A stretch of DNA of 43,199 nt from NCBI GenBank assembly GCA_021787935.1, contig JAJYLC010000008.1, forward strand, positions 1-43,199, read 5' to 3'. Shown here piece after piece: positions 1 to 7,755 of the stretch. Source of the DNA: Chloroflexota bacterium. Lineage in GTDB: Bacteria; Chloroflexota; Dehalococcoidia; SZUA-161. The position numbers were made by a program, and so were the translations under genes. The notes under the pieces were generated by a model, which searched no databases, was not told where the DNA came from, and saw nothing but the letters and a program-made list of their open reading frames with translations. How positions within the stretch are numbered: the first letter of the stretch is position 1; each line of letters begins with the position of its first letter.

Positions 1-2
1 AG

Positions 3-33
3 AGGGGCGACCCGCCTCGGGCGGGTCGCCCCT
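3..33. repeat. Palindromic hairpin repeat, 14-bp stem
   Basis: A perfect inverted repeat with arms 3-16 and 20-33 and a 3-base loop. It begins AGGGGCGACCC and ends GGGTCGCCCCT. It belongs with the AGGGGC...GCCCCT hairpins elsewhere in the window; a similar centre occurs near 37817. It lies about 115 bases beyond the bioY stop and could act as that operon's terminator, but no clear T-run follows on the minus strand. Confidence 0.7.
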
Positions 34-125
34 TAGAAAGTTACTTGTTACCTATGTGTCTAGTAAATATGTAGCCAGTGTATCAGGTTTGTACCAGATT
101 CATTCCTCCCACTTGAGGGGAGTGG

Positions 126-153
126 ATTGGGCACAGTGCACTGTGCCCCTACA
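126..153. repeat. GTAGGGGC-type palindromic repeat at bioY 3' end
   Basis: The 20-bp core at 129-148 is a perfect palindrome. Read on the minus strand, the element opens with the conserved TGTAGGGGC arm, and the TAG of this arm is the bioY stop codon. The other arm has decayed (GATTGGGC instead of GTAGGGGC). Confidence 0.7.
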
Positions 154-799
154 ATTTCTTAACGCTGTCTGCCTCTCTGTTGAAGGCCTGCTTGGGCGTT
201 ATCGCCGAGGCTATCCCTGTGACAGCGAAAATCTTAATCAGGTCACCCGCAATGAAGGGGTAGAACCCCAGGTGGAGGACCTGATAGAAACTCGTGCTCT
301 TGCCATTAACCAGGTTCAACCACAGGTGCAGTTGCAGCAGTCCCGGAACGTAGATTAAGACGAAGTTGGCGAAAAGCAATATGCCCAGCATGGGCAGGAA
401 AGACCTTGCTCGGATATATTTATCAACGAAATGCCCCACAAAAAGGGCGGCCAGGAAGAAACCAATGATATAGCCTCCGGTAGGACCGGCGAGGTGGCCC
501 ACGCCGCCTGACCAGCCGGTGAACCAGGGCAGCCCGGCAGCCCCGAGCCCTGCATAAGAAGCCACGCTGATACCTCCCCACCACCGGCCCAGAAGCACAC
601 CGGCCAGCAGCACAGCGAATGTCTGCATAGTAATCGGCACCGGCGTCCAGGGAAGCGGAAACCTTATCTGAGCTGCAAGCCCGATGACACACGCCATGCC
701 CAGCGCCAGCAGAATTTTTCTGGCCAGGCCTAGTTCGGCACGCCAGCGGTAAGCGTTGTATGTCGCCATTCTCCATCTATCTAGAGCTTTTGCTTCCAT
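149..799 (-). CDS. bioY: Biotin transporter BioY (ECF S component)
   Basis: BioY is the membrane-embedded substrate-binding component of energy-coupling-factor biotin transporters. The 216-residue protein has the family's usual length and a run of hydrophobic segments from about residue 28 onward. The family pattern of a charged N-terminus followed by an IRFPLPWTPVPITMQT-type stretch and a Gly-rich GPTGGYIIGF segment is visible. The ATG at 799 is preceded by a strong Shine-Dalgarno sequence (AAGGAAGGAG), which supports this start. The gene lies 41 bp downstream of birA on the same strand, so the two form an operon under the BirA operator near 1845-1880. No EcfA or EcfT genes are nearby, so BioY either works alone or shares a distant energising module. 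The C-terminus appears to be capped by a palindromic repeat that supplies the TAG stop, so the last residues may differ from relatives. Confidence 0.93.
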   Translation of the reverse strand: MEAKALDRWRMATYNAYRWRAELGLARKILLALGMACVIGLAAQIRFPLPWTPVPITMQTFAVLLAGVLLGRWWGGISVASYAGLGAAGLPWFTGWSGGVGHLAGPTGGYIIGFFLAALFVGHFVDKYIRARSFLPMLGILLFANFVLIYVPGLLQLHLWLNLVNGKSTSFYQVLHLGFYPFIAGDLIKIFAVTGIASAITPKQAFNREADSVKKL

Positions 800-840
800 A
801 TCGTGAACTCCTTCCTTCGCCAGATTTACTTGCTAAAAGG

Positions 841-1815
841 TCAATTACGGCGGCCAATCAAGGATACGTCGCCGCTGATGATTCTCTTCACATCGCCATT
901 CTCCTTTCTTACCAGCAGGAAGCCCTCCCCATCTATGTCCAGGGCTCTACCCTTCATTTCCTCGTTGACATCACTGACTTTGACCCAGAAGCCAATGGTA
1001 TTGTCCAGCGCTTTCCACTCCTCCCTGAGCGCGTTAAACCCGGATGCCACGAACGTAGTGTACAGCGCGTCGAACTCGGTTAAAATGCTCTGGACAAGTC
1101 TCACCCGGGAGACATACTCCCCACATCTCTCGGCCAGCGAGGTGGCAATCTCCCTGGCTGGCTCGGGTAACTCCGAACATTGTGTATTTACATTTACCCC
1201 GATGCCCACAATGATGTGGTCTACCGTGTCTATATCGCAGCTCATCTCGGCAAGGATGCCTGCGACCTTCTTGCCGCCGATAGTAATATCGTTGGGCCAC
1301 TTTATCCGCGGCTCGAGCGGAGTCACCTTTCGTATACCTTTACACACAGCTACTCCGGCGATCAGAGGAACCTGGATAATCTGAGAAGGTCTGAGATTGG
1401 GCCTTAATATGGCAGAGAAGTACACGCCTTCGCGAGGCGGTGAAGCCCACAGCCTGCCCTTCCTGCCCCTGCCTCTGGTCTGCCTCTCAGAGATAACTAC
1501 GGCACCCTCCTCGATCCCCGTTCTGGCTGCTTCTCCTGCCTCGTCCTGAGTCGAGGCGACCTCCTCACGATACAGAATGCGCCTGCCTATGATACTGGTA
1601 TGGAGACCGTGTAAAATCTCTTCCGGGATAACGAGGTCGGGGCTCTTGATAAAGGAATACCCGGTTCTCGGGGATGAATCTATTTCGTATCCTATCCTGC
1701 GCAGCTCTTTAACATGCTTCCAAACGGCGGTCCTGGAGATGTTGAACCTCTGGCCGAGCTGCTCTCCGGAAACGTGGCCTTGTTTCTGCAGAGCTTTGAG
1801 AATGGAATCTCTCAT
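841..1815 (-). CDS. birA: Bifunctional biotin-protein ligase / biotin operon repressor BirA
   Basis: BirA makes biotinyl-5'-AMP and attaches biotin to carboxylase carrier domains. In the bifunctional form it also represses biotin genes. The 324-residue protein starts with a winged helix-turn-helix (about residues 1-60, including a GEQLGQRFNISRTAVWKHV helix pair). The ligase core follows, with the adenylate-binding loop GRGRKGRLW, the lysine motif KWPNDI and a small C-terminal SH3-like domain. The N-terminal HTH shows it is the regulatory class. A perfect inverted repeat typical of BirA operators overlaps its own promoter, which implies autoregulation. The promoter -10 box lies only 9 bases before the ATG and no ribosome-binding site is visible, so the mRNA is probably leaderless or nearly so. 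It is the first gene of the birA-bioY operon. Confidence 0.95.
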   Translation of the reverse strand: MRDSILKALQKQGHVSGEQLGQRFNISRTAVWKHVKELRRIGYEIDSSPRTGYSFIKSPDLVIPEEILHGLHTSIIGRRILYREEVASTQDEAGEAARTGIEEGAVVISERQTRGRGRKGRLWASPPREGVYFSAILRPNLRPSQIIQVPLIAGVAVCKGIRKVTPLEPRIKWPNDITIGGKKVAGILAEMSCDIDTVDHIIVGIGVNVNTQCSELPEPAREIATSLAERCGEYVSRVRLVQSILTEFDALYTTFVASGFNALREEWKALDNTIGFWVKVSDVNEEMKGRALDIDGEGFLLVRKENGDVKRIISGDVSLIGRRN

Positions 1816-1824
1816 CAGACCCGT

Positions 1825-1853
1825 ATTTTAGCGAAGGACTCGACTAATGTCAA
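1825..1853 (-). promoter_or_regulatory. birA promoter (TTGACA - 17 bp - TAAAAT)
   Basis: On the minus strand a consensus -35 TTGACA (1848-1853) and a -10 TAAAAT (1825-1830) are separated by exactly 17 bases. The -10 ends 9 bases before the birA ATG, which predicts a leaderless or very short leader. The -35 lies inside one half of the BirA operator. Confidence 0.75.
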
Positions 1854-1880
1854 CCATTTGAAATCTATCGGTTGACATTA
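1845..1880. promoter_or_regulatory. BirA operator (inverted repeat)
   Basis: TAATGTCAACC at 1845-1855 and GGTTGACATTA at 1870-1880 form a perfect 11-bp inverted repeat with a 14-bp spacer. This is the architecture of bacterial BirA sites (TTGTAAACC, 14-16 bp, GGTTTACAA type). It sits immediately upstream of birA, which has a DNA-binding HTH. One half-site overlaps the -35 box, so binding of biotinyl-AMP-BirA should block transcription of birA-bioY. Confidence 0.87.
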
Positions 1881-1892
1881 AGATTAAATGAG

Positions 1893-1922
1893 AAGGGCGT
1901 CCTTCCGAGGAAGGACGCCCTT
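1893..1922 (-). terminator. Hairpin terminator downstream of the Hint lipoprotein gene
   Basis: The arms AAGGGCGTCCTTCC (1893-1906) and GGAAGGACGCCCTT (1909-1922) form a perfect 14-bp stem. It lies 28 bases beyond the stop of the lipoprotein gene at 1950 and upstream of the birA promoter, so it insulates the two units. A nearly identical GTCCTTCC/GGAAGGAC hairpin closes the surface operon at 9897-9927. Confidence 0.75.
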
Positions 1923-1949
1923 GCTGAGGCACATTTTGGTTCGAGATGA

Positions 1950-2870
1950 TTACTGAGTCTGCGGGGGACTGGCCAGCGTGCTTCTCAGCAAAATCCCGTT
2001 TGCCCAATACAGACCTGTTGTACCCGAAGGCAGGATGTCATAGGTGGCTCCCTCTTCGTAGGATACATGCTCCACGGCTATCACCAGAGCCCCATCAAGG
2101 CTGTCGCCCACCAGATAACTGCCCAGCGGCCGGCCCTCCACTGTGGGATGGCCCGGCGATGCTGTCACTGCCCGGCCATCGCTAAGTCTCACGGTCACCA
2201 TCTGGAAAGAAGGCGGCACCGGGGTCGCAGCAGTCTCAACGACTGTGGCTGCCACGCGATTCCCCGAGTCATCCACTGACCACACAGTCATCCCTCGGCT
2301 CAACTGCTGCACCGGGACCGGCCCGGCAGGAGTATCTATAAGGGTGCCTTTCGCCAGGCAAATAGGACAGGTATTGAAGCTCGTTTCTTTTTTCAGTATC
2401 GTTATTTTGCCTGACTGCGTGATTGTTCCGATGTAGCGGTATCCCTGGTTTTCCCCCACCCGCAGAGTGAAGTCGAATATATCTCCGGAAGCAGTCAGCT
2501 GTACCCCATAGGTGAGTAACTTGTGCTGCCTATAGATGAGCAGTTTTTCCTCATCGGTGTAGTCAGCTTTATTCGGCAGGCCGAGATGCTCCAGGATCGC
2601 AGAGAATTCGGTCGCGTTTCCCCTGATGGTAGGGAACTGCTCCAGAGCATTCGCCAGCTCCTGTCCTTCTCGAGCTATAGGGTAAAAATCGGGGTCGCAG
2701 TAGAACACTTCATTGCCGAAATTCGAAATCAGTCGGTATTTCAGCTCCGGCGCAGAGTAAACAACCGGCGTTGACGTCGGTGCCGGCTGCGATTTGCAAG
2801 CTAAGGGAAGGAGGACTAAGGCTGCCATAAGTATCAGTAGGCATTTTGCCAAGGTACCCGATTTTCTCAT
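1950..2870 (-). CDS. Hint-domain lipoprotein
   Basis: A 306-residue exported protein of unknown role. It has a signal peptide with a lipobox (LPLAC, Cys25), so it should be lipid-anchored outside the cytoplasm. Residues about 45-165 form an unrecognised domain. Residues 171-298 look like a Hint (hedgehog/intein) domain: Cys171 at the start (CLAKGTLIDTPAG), then a VWSVDDSGN turn, then the block-B-like TASPGHP with Thr236 and His241, and finally YWANGILLRSTL with Asn291. There is no terminal His-Asn pair followed by an extein, so classical protein splicing is unlikely. Self-cleavage or thioester chemistry at Cys171 is possible but unproven. A CPIC pair (Cys168, Cys171) at the junction could also bind metal or form a disulfide. 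The start is supported by a GGAGGTAGAGG ribosome-binding site. It is monocistronic and closed by the hairpin at 1893-1922. Confidence 0.75.
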   Translation of the reverse strand: MRKSGTLAKCLLILMAALVLLPLACKSQPAPTSTPVVYSAPELKYRLISNFGNEVFYCDPDFYPIAREGQELANALEQFPTIRGNATEFSAILEHLGLPNKADYTDEEKLLIYRQHKLLTYGVQLTASGDIFDFTLRVGENQGYRYIGTITQSGKITILKKETSFNTCPICLAKGTLIDTPAGPVPVQQLSRGMTVWSVDDSGNRVAATVVETAATPVPPSFQMVTVRLSDGRAVTASPGHPTVEGRPLGSYLVGDSLDGALVIAVEHVSYEEGATYDILPSGTTGLYWANGILLRSTLASPPQTQ

Positions 2871-3007
2871 CCTCTACCTCCAGTGGTTTCATTCTACAGG
2901 GCTGCGACCGGTAATTCAATATCGCGAACGCAAATGAGCAGGACTGGGGTCATCCTGATTGCGGTGCGGAACAGAGTCAAGACAGCCTCTGGTTTCGCAC
3001 TTCTCCG

Positions 3008-3016
3008 TGATATAAT
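3008..3016 (+). promoter_or_regulatory. Extended -10 promoter upstream of the MBL-fold gene
   Basis: TG-A-TATAAT (TATAAT at 3011-3016) is an extended -10 element about 90 bases before the TTG start at 3106. No good -35 is seen, which fits the extended -10 class. Confidence 0.45.
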
Positions 3017-3105
3017 GAGCCTGCAATAGAAGGCAGCTGCGGCAATGCGGTTCCCCAGGGCGAGAGACAGATCTGAACAGGATTTCAGGAAACTGAGGAC
3101 ATTAA

Positions 3106-3804
3106 TTGACTAAGCTTATCTTTCTGGGCACAAAAGGCGAGATCGAAGAGTTCACCGAGAGGCACCAATACCACTCCTCGACCGTAATCATGTCGGATAG
3201 CGTCAGATTGTTGCTGGACTATGGAATGCTGCAAAGGTACAGCCTGGAAGAAATAAAGCCTGACGCGGTACTCATAACTCATGCGCACCCTGACCACTAT
3301 TCATGGTTGAAAAAGGACATTCAGACAGACGTGCCAGTCTACCTGACGAAGGAAACCTTCGACTATGGAAAATTCCGACCTCCGAACGCCAAGGTGGTCT
3401 TGCCAGGGCAGCAACACCAGATCGGTCCCTTTCAGTGGTCATGCTACAGGGTGATACACTCCATCAGATGCCCCGCGGTCGGTTTCAAAATCAGGGCCGG
3501 AGGCAAGACCTTCGTCTACAATTCGGACCTGGTAGATATCGTGGAGAAGGATTCCGTGCTCAAAGATGTGGACTACTATATCGGTGATGGCTCAAGCATC
3601 AGAGCCAACCTGGTGAGAAGAAGGGGAGATACTTTCTTCGGCCATGCCAGGATAACGACACAGATAAACTGGTGCAGGAAGTACGGGATCAGCCATATCA
3701 TGTTCACTCACCTGGGCAAAGAGACCGTCAGAGAAGAACAGAAGTTTGCTCAGGAACACAGCGACGTCGTTTTAGCCTATGACGGCATGGAACTCAAGGT
3801 ATGA
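3106..3804 (+). CDS. MBL-fold metallo-hydrolase
   Basis: A 232-residue cytoplasmic protein of the metallo-beta-lactamase superfamily. The metal-binding signature THAHPDH (about residues 59-65) is intact. A further His (HSIRCPAVGF), the Asp in YNSDLVD and the C-terminal FTHLGKE provide the expected later ligands. The fold matches RNase Z/PhnP-like or cyclic-nucleotide-phosphodiesterase-like hydrolases, but the substrate cannot be read from sequence. The start is TTG at 3106, preceded by a GAGGA ribosome-binding site. It is a single gene, divergent from the Hint lipoprotein and convergent with the dnaK operon, from which it is separated by a palindromic repeat. Confidence 0.85.
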   Translation: MTKLIFLGTKGEIEEFTERHQYHSSTVIMSDSVRLLLDYGMLQRYSLEEIKPDAVLITHAHPDHYSWLKKDIQTDVPVYLTKETFDYGKFRPPNAKVVLPGQQHQIGPFQWSCYRVIHSIRCPAVGFKIRAGGKTFVYNSDLVDIVEKDSVLKDVDYYIGDGSSIRANLVRRRGDTFFGHARITTQINWCRKYGISHIMFTHLGKETVREEQKFAQEHSDVVLAYDGMELKV

Positions 3805-3842
3805 GACCAGGGCACGGTATGCCTTGCCCCTTTATGAATAAC

Positions 3843-3870
3843 GTAGGGGCGTTCAATTGAACGCCCCTAC
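3843..3870. repeat. Perfect 28-bp palindromic repeat (GTAGGGGC family)
   Basis: The arms GTAGGGGC and GCCCCTAC flank the centre GTTCAATTGAAC, and the whole 28 bases form a perfect palindrome. It sits between the convergent MBL-fold and dnaK genes and may serve both as a bidirectional terminator. Confidence 0.85.
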
Positions 3871-3894
3871 ACATTTGTGTCAATCAGGCCTAGT

Positions 3895-5819
3895 TTACAC
3901 TTCGCGGAACTCGCCCTCTACGGTGCCTTCGTCTTTCTTGCCCGGCCCTTCTTGGCCATCTCCTGGAGGCGGTGGCGGCGCTCCTGCGCCCGGACCTCCG
4001 CCTGCCTGCTGATAAACCGCCGCGCCTACTTTCTGCATGGTGTTTGACAGCTCTTGAGTCATGCGCTTTAACTGCTCAACATCGCTGCCCTGCAGCGCAG
4101 ATTTCACGGCTGCTATCTTGGCATCAACCTCGCTCTTCAGGTCGGCGGGCACCTTGTCGCCCTGCTCTCGGAGCGTTTTCTCTGCCGTATACACTATGGT
4201 ATCGGCCATATTTCGGGTTTCTACTTCCTCTTTCTTCCTGGTATCCTCGGCCGCATGCATATCAGCCTCGCGCTTCATGCGCTCAACCTCATCCTTGCTC
4301 AGCCCGCTGGAAGCGGTTATGGTTATCTTCTGCTCCCTTCCGGTGCCTTTGTCATGCGCTTTAACGCTGAGTATGCCGTTCGCATCTATGTCGAAGGAAA
4401 CCTCGATCTGCGGCATCCCACGAGGCGCAGGAAGGATGCCATCCAGCATGAAGCGGCCCAGCGTCCTGTTATCGGCAGCCATAGGGCGCTCTCCCTGGAG
4501 CACGTGAATCTCCACGCTGGGCTGATTATCGGCGGCCGTGCTGAAGATCTGACTCTTCGAGGTAGGTATAGTCGTGTTGCGCGGGATAAGCGGTGTCATC
4601 ACCGCACCCAGAGTCTCAATACCCAGGGTAAGCGGAGTGACATCGAGGAGCAATACATCCCTGACCTCTCCTTTAAGCACACCTGCCTGAATAGCTGCGC
4701 CCATAGCGACAACCTCGTCGGGGTTAACGCCCTTGGAGGGCTCTTTACCGAAGAAGTCCTTTACTTTCTGTTGCACTAGGGGCATCCTGGTCTGGCCACC
4801 CACAAGGATGACCTCGTTTATCTGGTTGGTGCTCAACGAGGCGTCCTTCACCGCCTGCCGGCAGGGTTCGATAGTCTTGTCCACCAGGTCCATCACCAGT
4901 TGTTCCAATTTCGCCCTGGTCATTTTTATAGCAAGGTGCTTGGGACCGCTGGCATCTGCCGTAATAAACGGGAGGTTTACCTCGGTCTCCATAACCGTGG
5001 AAAGCTCGATCTTCGCCTTCTCCGCAGCCTCCTTCAGGCGCTGCAAGGCCATGCGGTCTTTCCTCAGGTCTATGCCTTGATCTCGCTTGAACTCATCGCA
5101 CAGCCAGTCCATGATGCGCTGGTCGAAATCGTCGCCGCCAAGGTGGGTATCACCAGCGGTGGATTTGACCTGGAATGTCCCCTCGCCCAGCTCCAGTATG
5201 GAGATATCGAAGGTACCACCGCCCAGGTCGTAGACAGCTATGGTCTCATCCTTTTTCTTATCCAGCCCATAAGCCAGCGCTGCAGCGGTAGGCTCGTTGA
5301 TTATGCGCAGCACCTTCAGCCCTGCGATCTCGCCGGCATCCTTGGTGGCCTGCCTCTGGCTGTCGTTAAATAGGCAGGCACTGTAATCACTGCTTCGGTT
5401 ACTTTCTCGCCCAGATAAGCCTCGGCATCGGCTTTCAGCTTCTGAAGAATCATGGCTGAGATCTCGGGAGGGCTGTACTCCCTGCCCCCCATGGCCACCC
5501 GCACCTCGTTATTCGAGCCCCGCGTTACCCTATAGGTCTTTCGACGGGCATCCTCCTCTACAGGAAGCTCACGTCCCGGAGGCTCCCCCCATTTGCGTCC
5601 CATGAAACGCTTTATACTGTAAACGGTATTTTCGGGGTTTGTAATCATCTGACGCTTGGCAACCTGACCCACCAGGCGCTCTCCGGTCTTGCTCACAGCC
5701 ACTATTGACGGTGTGAGCCTGGAACCTTCGGCGTTGGTAATCACCACAGGCTGCCCCCCCTCCATAACCGCCACTTCGCTAAGAGTCGTCCCTAAGTCAA
5801 TCCCTACTGCTTTCGGCAT
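3895..5819 (-). CDS. dnaK: Molecular chaperone DnaK (Hsp70), interrupted by a one-base frameshift
   Basis: Hsp70 chaperone that folds client proteins with GrpE and DnaJ through ATP cycles. The N-terminal part (5316-5819) begins [12 protein letters not shown] and runs to VITVPAY. The rest (3895-5313) continues in another frame with [19 protein letters not shown], the DLGGGTFD phosphate loop, the substrate-binding domain and an acidic Gly/Pro-rich tail. The two frames join if one base is restored in the TTTAA run at 5366-5370: the junction then reads as the usual [14 protein letters not shown]. The full span plus one base is 642 codons, the normal DnaK length. All other motifs are intact, so a sequencing or assembly deletion is more likely than real loss, but a true mutation cannot be excluded. 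The ATG at 5819 is preceded by a GGAGG-type ribosome-binding site. It is the last gene of hrcA-grpE-dnaK; dnaJ does not follow. Confidence 0.93.
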
Positions 5820-5847
5820 TTTCCACCTCCATCAAATCTCGATAAAT

Positions 5848-6450
5848 TTACTTATGCTCATTATTGCTTGGGGGTTCACTGCCCTTTCCCACCATGACTA
5901 TGCTGGGTCTGATAACACGATTGCGGAGCTTATAACCTTTCTGTGTCTCTCCGATAACCTTGCCTTCTTCGCCCTCCACCATCATGACTGCCTCGTGAAA
6001 ATTAGGGTCAAAGTCTTTGCCCTCAGCCTCAATCACCGATACCCCTTGAGACTCAAGAACTCCTTGCAGCTTACGATATATATGTCTCATCCCTTCTACC
6101 CAGGTCGACTCGGCAAACTCATCAGGGACACTTGCCAGGGCTCGCTCCAAATCATCCACCACAGGCAGCAGACTCAGGATGAGTGCGGAGTTGGCATAAC
6201 TCACCACCTCAGCCCGCTCCTGCTCGATCCGCCTCTTATAGTTAACGAAGTCCGCTTGCGCTCTCTGCCAGTTCGCCAGATACTTATCAGCTTTATCCTT
6301 CTCTTCAGCAAGCGCCTTCTTTAGAGATTCTACCTCCTCGACACCTTCAGCTTCCGCCTGTGCGACTTCTCCCTGCTCGACCTTTTCCTCCTCAGGGAAA
6401 GAACCATGCTCTTTCTTAGGCAATCTACTTCCCCCTTGAACATATTCCAA
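5848..6450 (-). CDS. grpE: Nucleotide exchange factor GrpE
   Basis: GrpE releases ADP from DnaK and completes its chaperone cycle in the cytoplasm. The 200-residue protein has a charged, Glu-rich N-terminal region and a long coiled coil (about residues 42-95, ALAEEKDKADKYLANWQRAQADFVNY). The C-terminal beta domain carries the family signature spanning VLESQGVSVIEAEGKDFDPNFHEAV, here within about residues 136-160. It ends with the typical GYKLRNRVIRPSIVMVGKG segment. It lies 28 bp upstream of dnaK and about 120 bp downstream of hrcA, all on the minus strand. A hairpin between hrcA and grpE may tune its level. Heat-shock control is expected from the CIRCE site upstream of hrcA. Confidence 0.95.
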   Translation of the reverse strand: MEYVQGGSRLPKKEHGSFPEEEKVEQGEVAQAEAEGVEEVESLKKALAEEKDKADKYLANWQRAQADFVNYKRRIEQERAEVVSYANSALILSLLPVVDDLERALASVPDEFAESTWVEGMRHIYRKLQGVLESQGVSVIEAEGKDFDPNFHEAVMMVEGEEGKVIGETQKGYKLRNRVIRPSIVMVGKGSEPPSNNEHK

Positions 6451-6528
6451 CCAGAATTTTAAATCGTTATTTACCGAATGCTGTGACTTTTCTCACAAAT
6501 CTTAAAAATCAAGTTTTCCACCTAACAG

Positions 6529-6550
6529 ACAAGGGGCCCGAGCCCCTTGT
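6529..6550. terminator. Hairpin between hrcA and grpE
   Basis: ACAAGGGGC (6529-6537) and GCCCCTTGT (6542-6550) form a perfect 9-bp stem with a 4-base loop just after the hrcA stop. No long T-run follows on the minus strand, so it may be an attenuator or an mRNA-processing hairpin and not a full stop. Confidence 0.5.
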
Positions 6551-6571
6551 TAAGCCTCCAGACATCCAGCC

Positions 6572-7585
6572 TTACCCGTACAGCTCACTCACCAGCTCGC
6601 TCATCACTGTAGACAAAAAGCTAACCGTGGGGATAGCGCGCTGGTACTCCATTCTGGTCGGTCCCATTACACCGATAGCGCCGCCCACTTCTCCAGGGAT
6701 GCCGTATCTGGTCAGAATCACGCTGCAATCACGCATAACATTCTCTTTATTCTCCCTGCCGATAACCACCCGTACTCCTTCCCCTGTCAGCACCCTGGGC
6801 AGGAATGACTTGAGCAGGCTCTTCTGCTCCAAGACCTCCATTATCGCTGCTATCTTGTCGCTCGAGGCAAACTCAGGCTGTCTCAGCATATGGCGGAGGC
6901 CATCGATATACGGCTCCTCGTATTCTTCGCCTTCTTCATCCCTCATGACCTCAGATACAATCTTCATCACCTGCTCTTCCACAGGAGAAAGCTTCAAGCC
7001 TTTGGCAGCTATCTCGGAAGCGGTAAGCCCGGCATAGGCCGAAGTTAGCTTGCGCGCACTGGCGCTAAGCCTCTCCTGGGATACATTCTCTTCTAGATTC
7101 AGCACCTGCTGCCTGAGCTTCGCTTCTTTGAGCACGAGCACTAATAAAACCAGGAACTCCTGAAGGGAAATCAACTCCAGGTGTTTGAGCCTTGCTTCAA
7201 CAGGCTTGGGCAGAGTAACCAGAGCTACGTTGTGCACCATACCTGACAGGATTGCAGCAGCCAGGTGTGTCCATTCCTCAACCGCCCGCTCTACCTGATG
7301 AAACTGGTGCCTGATCATAAATTGCTCATCTTCAGATAAGCGGGCATAAGCCATCAGGGACTCTATATAACGGCGGTACCCCTTCTCGGTGGGGATGCGT
7401 CCCGCCGAGGTATGGGGCTGGACGATATAGCCCTCTTCCTCAAGCTCCATCATTTCGTTGCGCACAGTAGCCGGACTCACCCCCAGGCCCTTTTTGGCCA
7501 CGACCTCGGAGCTTACAGGCACGCCTTTCGAAATATATTCGCCTATGATGATCCTGAGAATTCTATCTCTTCTTCGAGTGAGCAT
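6572..7585 (-). CDS. hrcA: Heat-inducible transcription repressor HrcA
   Basis: HrcA represses the dnaK and groE operons by binding CIRCE; its activity depends on GroEL. The 337-residue protein has an N-terminal winged helix (VSSEVVAKKGLGVSPATVRNEM, residues about 22-45) followed by EEGYIVQPHTSAGRIPTEKGYR, which is diagnostic for the family. The C-terminal GAF-like and dimerisation regions end with VIGVMGPTRMEYQRAI (read here as GAIGVMGPTRMEYQRAIP). It is the first gene of hrcA-grpE-dnaK, and a perfect CIRCE element lies 17 bp upstream of the start, which shows direct autoregulation. Confidence 0.96.
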   Translation of the reverse strand: MLTRRRDRILRIIIGEYISKGVPVSSEVVAKKGLGVSPATVRNEMMELEEEGYIVQPHTSAGRIPTEKGYRRYIESLMAYARLSEDEQFMIRHQFHQVERAVEEWTHLAAAILSGMVHNVALVTLPKPVEARLKHLELISLQEFLVLLVLVLKEAKLRQQVLNLEENVSQERLSASARKLTSAYAGLTASEIAAKGLKLSPVEEQVMKIVSEVMRDEEGEEYEEPYIDGLRHMLRQPEFASSDKIAAIMEVLEQKSLLKSFLPRVLTGEGVRVVIGRENKENVMRDCSVILTRYGIPGEVGGAIGVMGPTRMEYQRAIPTVSFLSTVMSELVSELYG

Positions 7586-7601
7586 CTCTCTGCTCCCCTT
7601 G

Positions 7602-7628
7602 TTAGCACTCTCGCCATTAGAGTGCTAA
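7602..7628. promoter_or_regulatory. CIRCE element (HrcA operator)
   Basis: TTAGCACTC (7602-7610), a 9-base spacer and GAGTGCTAA (7620-7628) match the CIRCE consensus exactly. It lies between the promoter and the hrcA ATG on the minus strand, so HrcA bound here represses hrcA-grpE-dnaK. Confidence 0.97.
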
Positions 7629-7638
7629 TGCTACAATA

Positions 7639-7668
7639 ACTCTATCACTTTACGCTCATTCTTGTCAA
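7639..7668 (-). promoter_or_regulatory. Promoter of the hrcA-grpE-dnaK operon
   Basis: On the minus strand, TTGACA (7663-7668) and TAGAGT (7639-7644) are separated by 18 bases. The CIRCE operator lies immediately downstream, as expected for a vegetative promoter under HrcA control. Confidence 0.65.
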
Positions 7669-7755
7669 GGGGTTTGATTGTCCTTACCGAATGTTGATTC
7701 CTATCACTTGCTCTGATATACTTTTCGAATATAACCTCTCAGGAAAGGCATCTAT

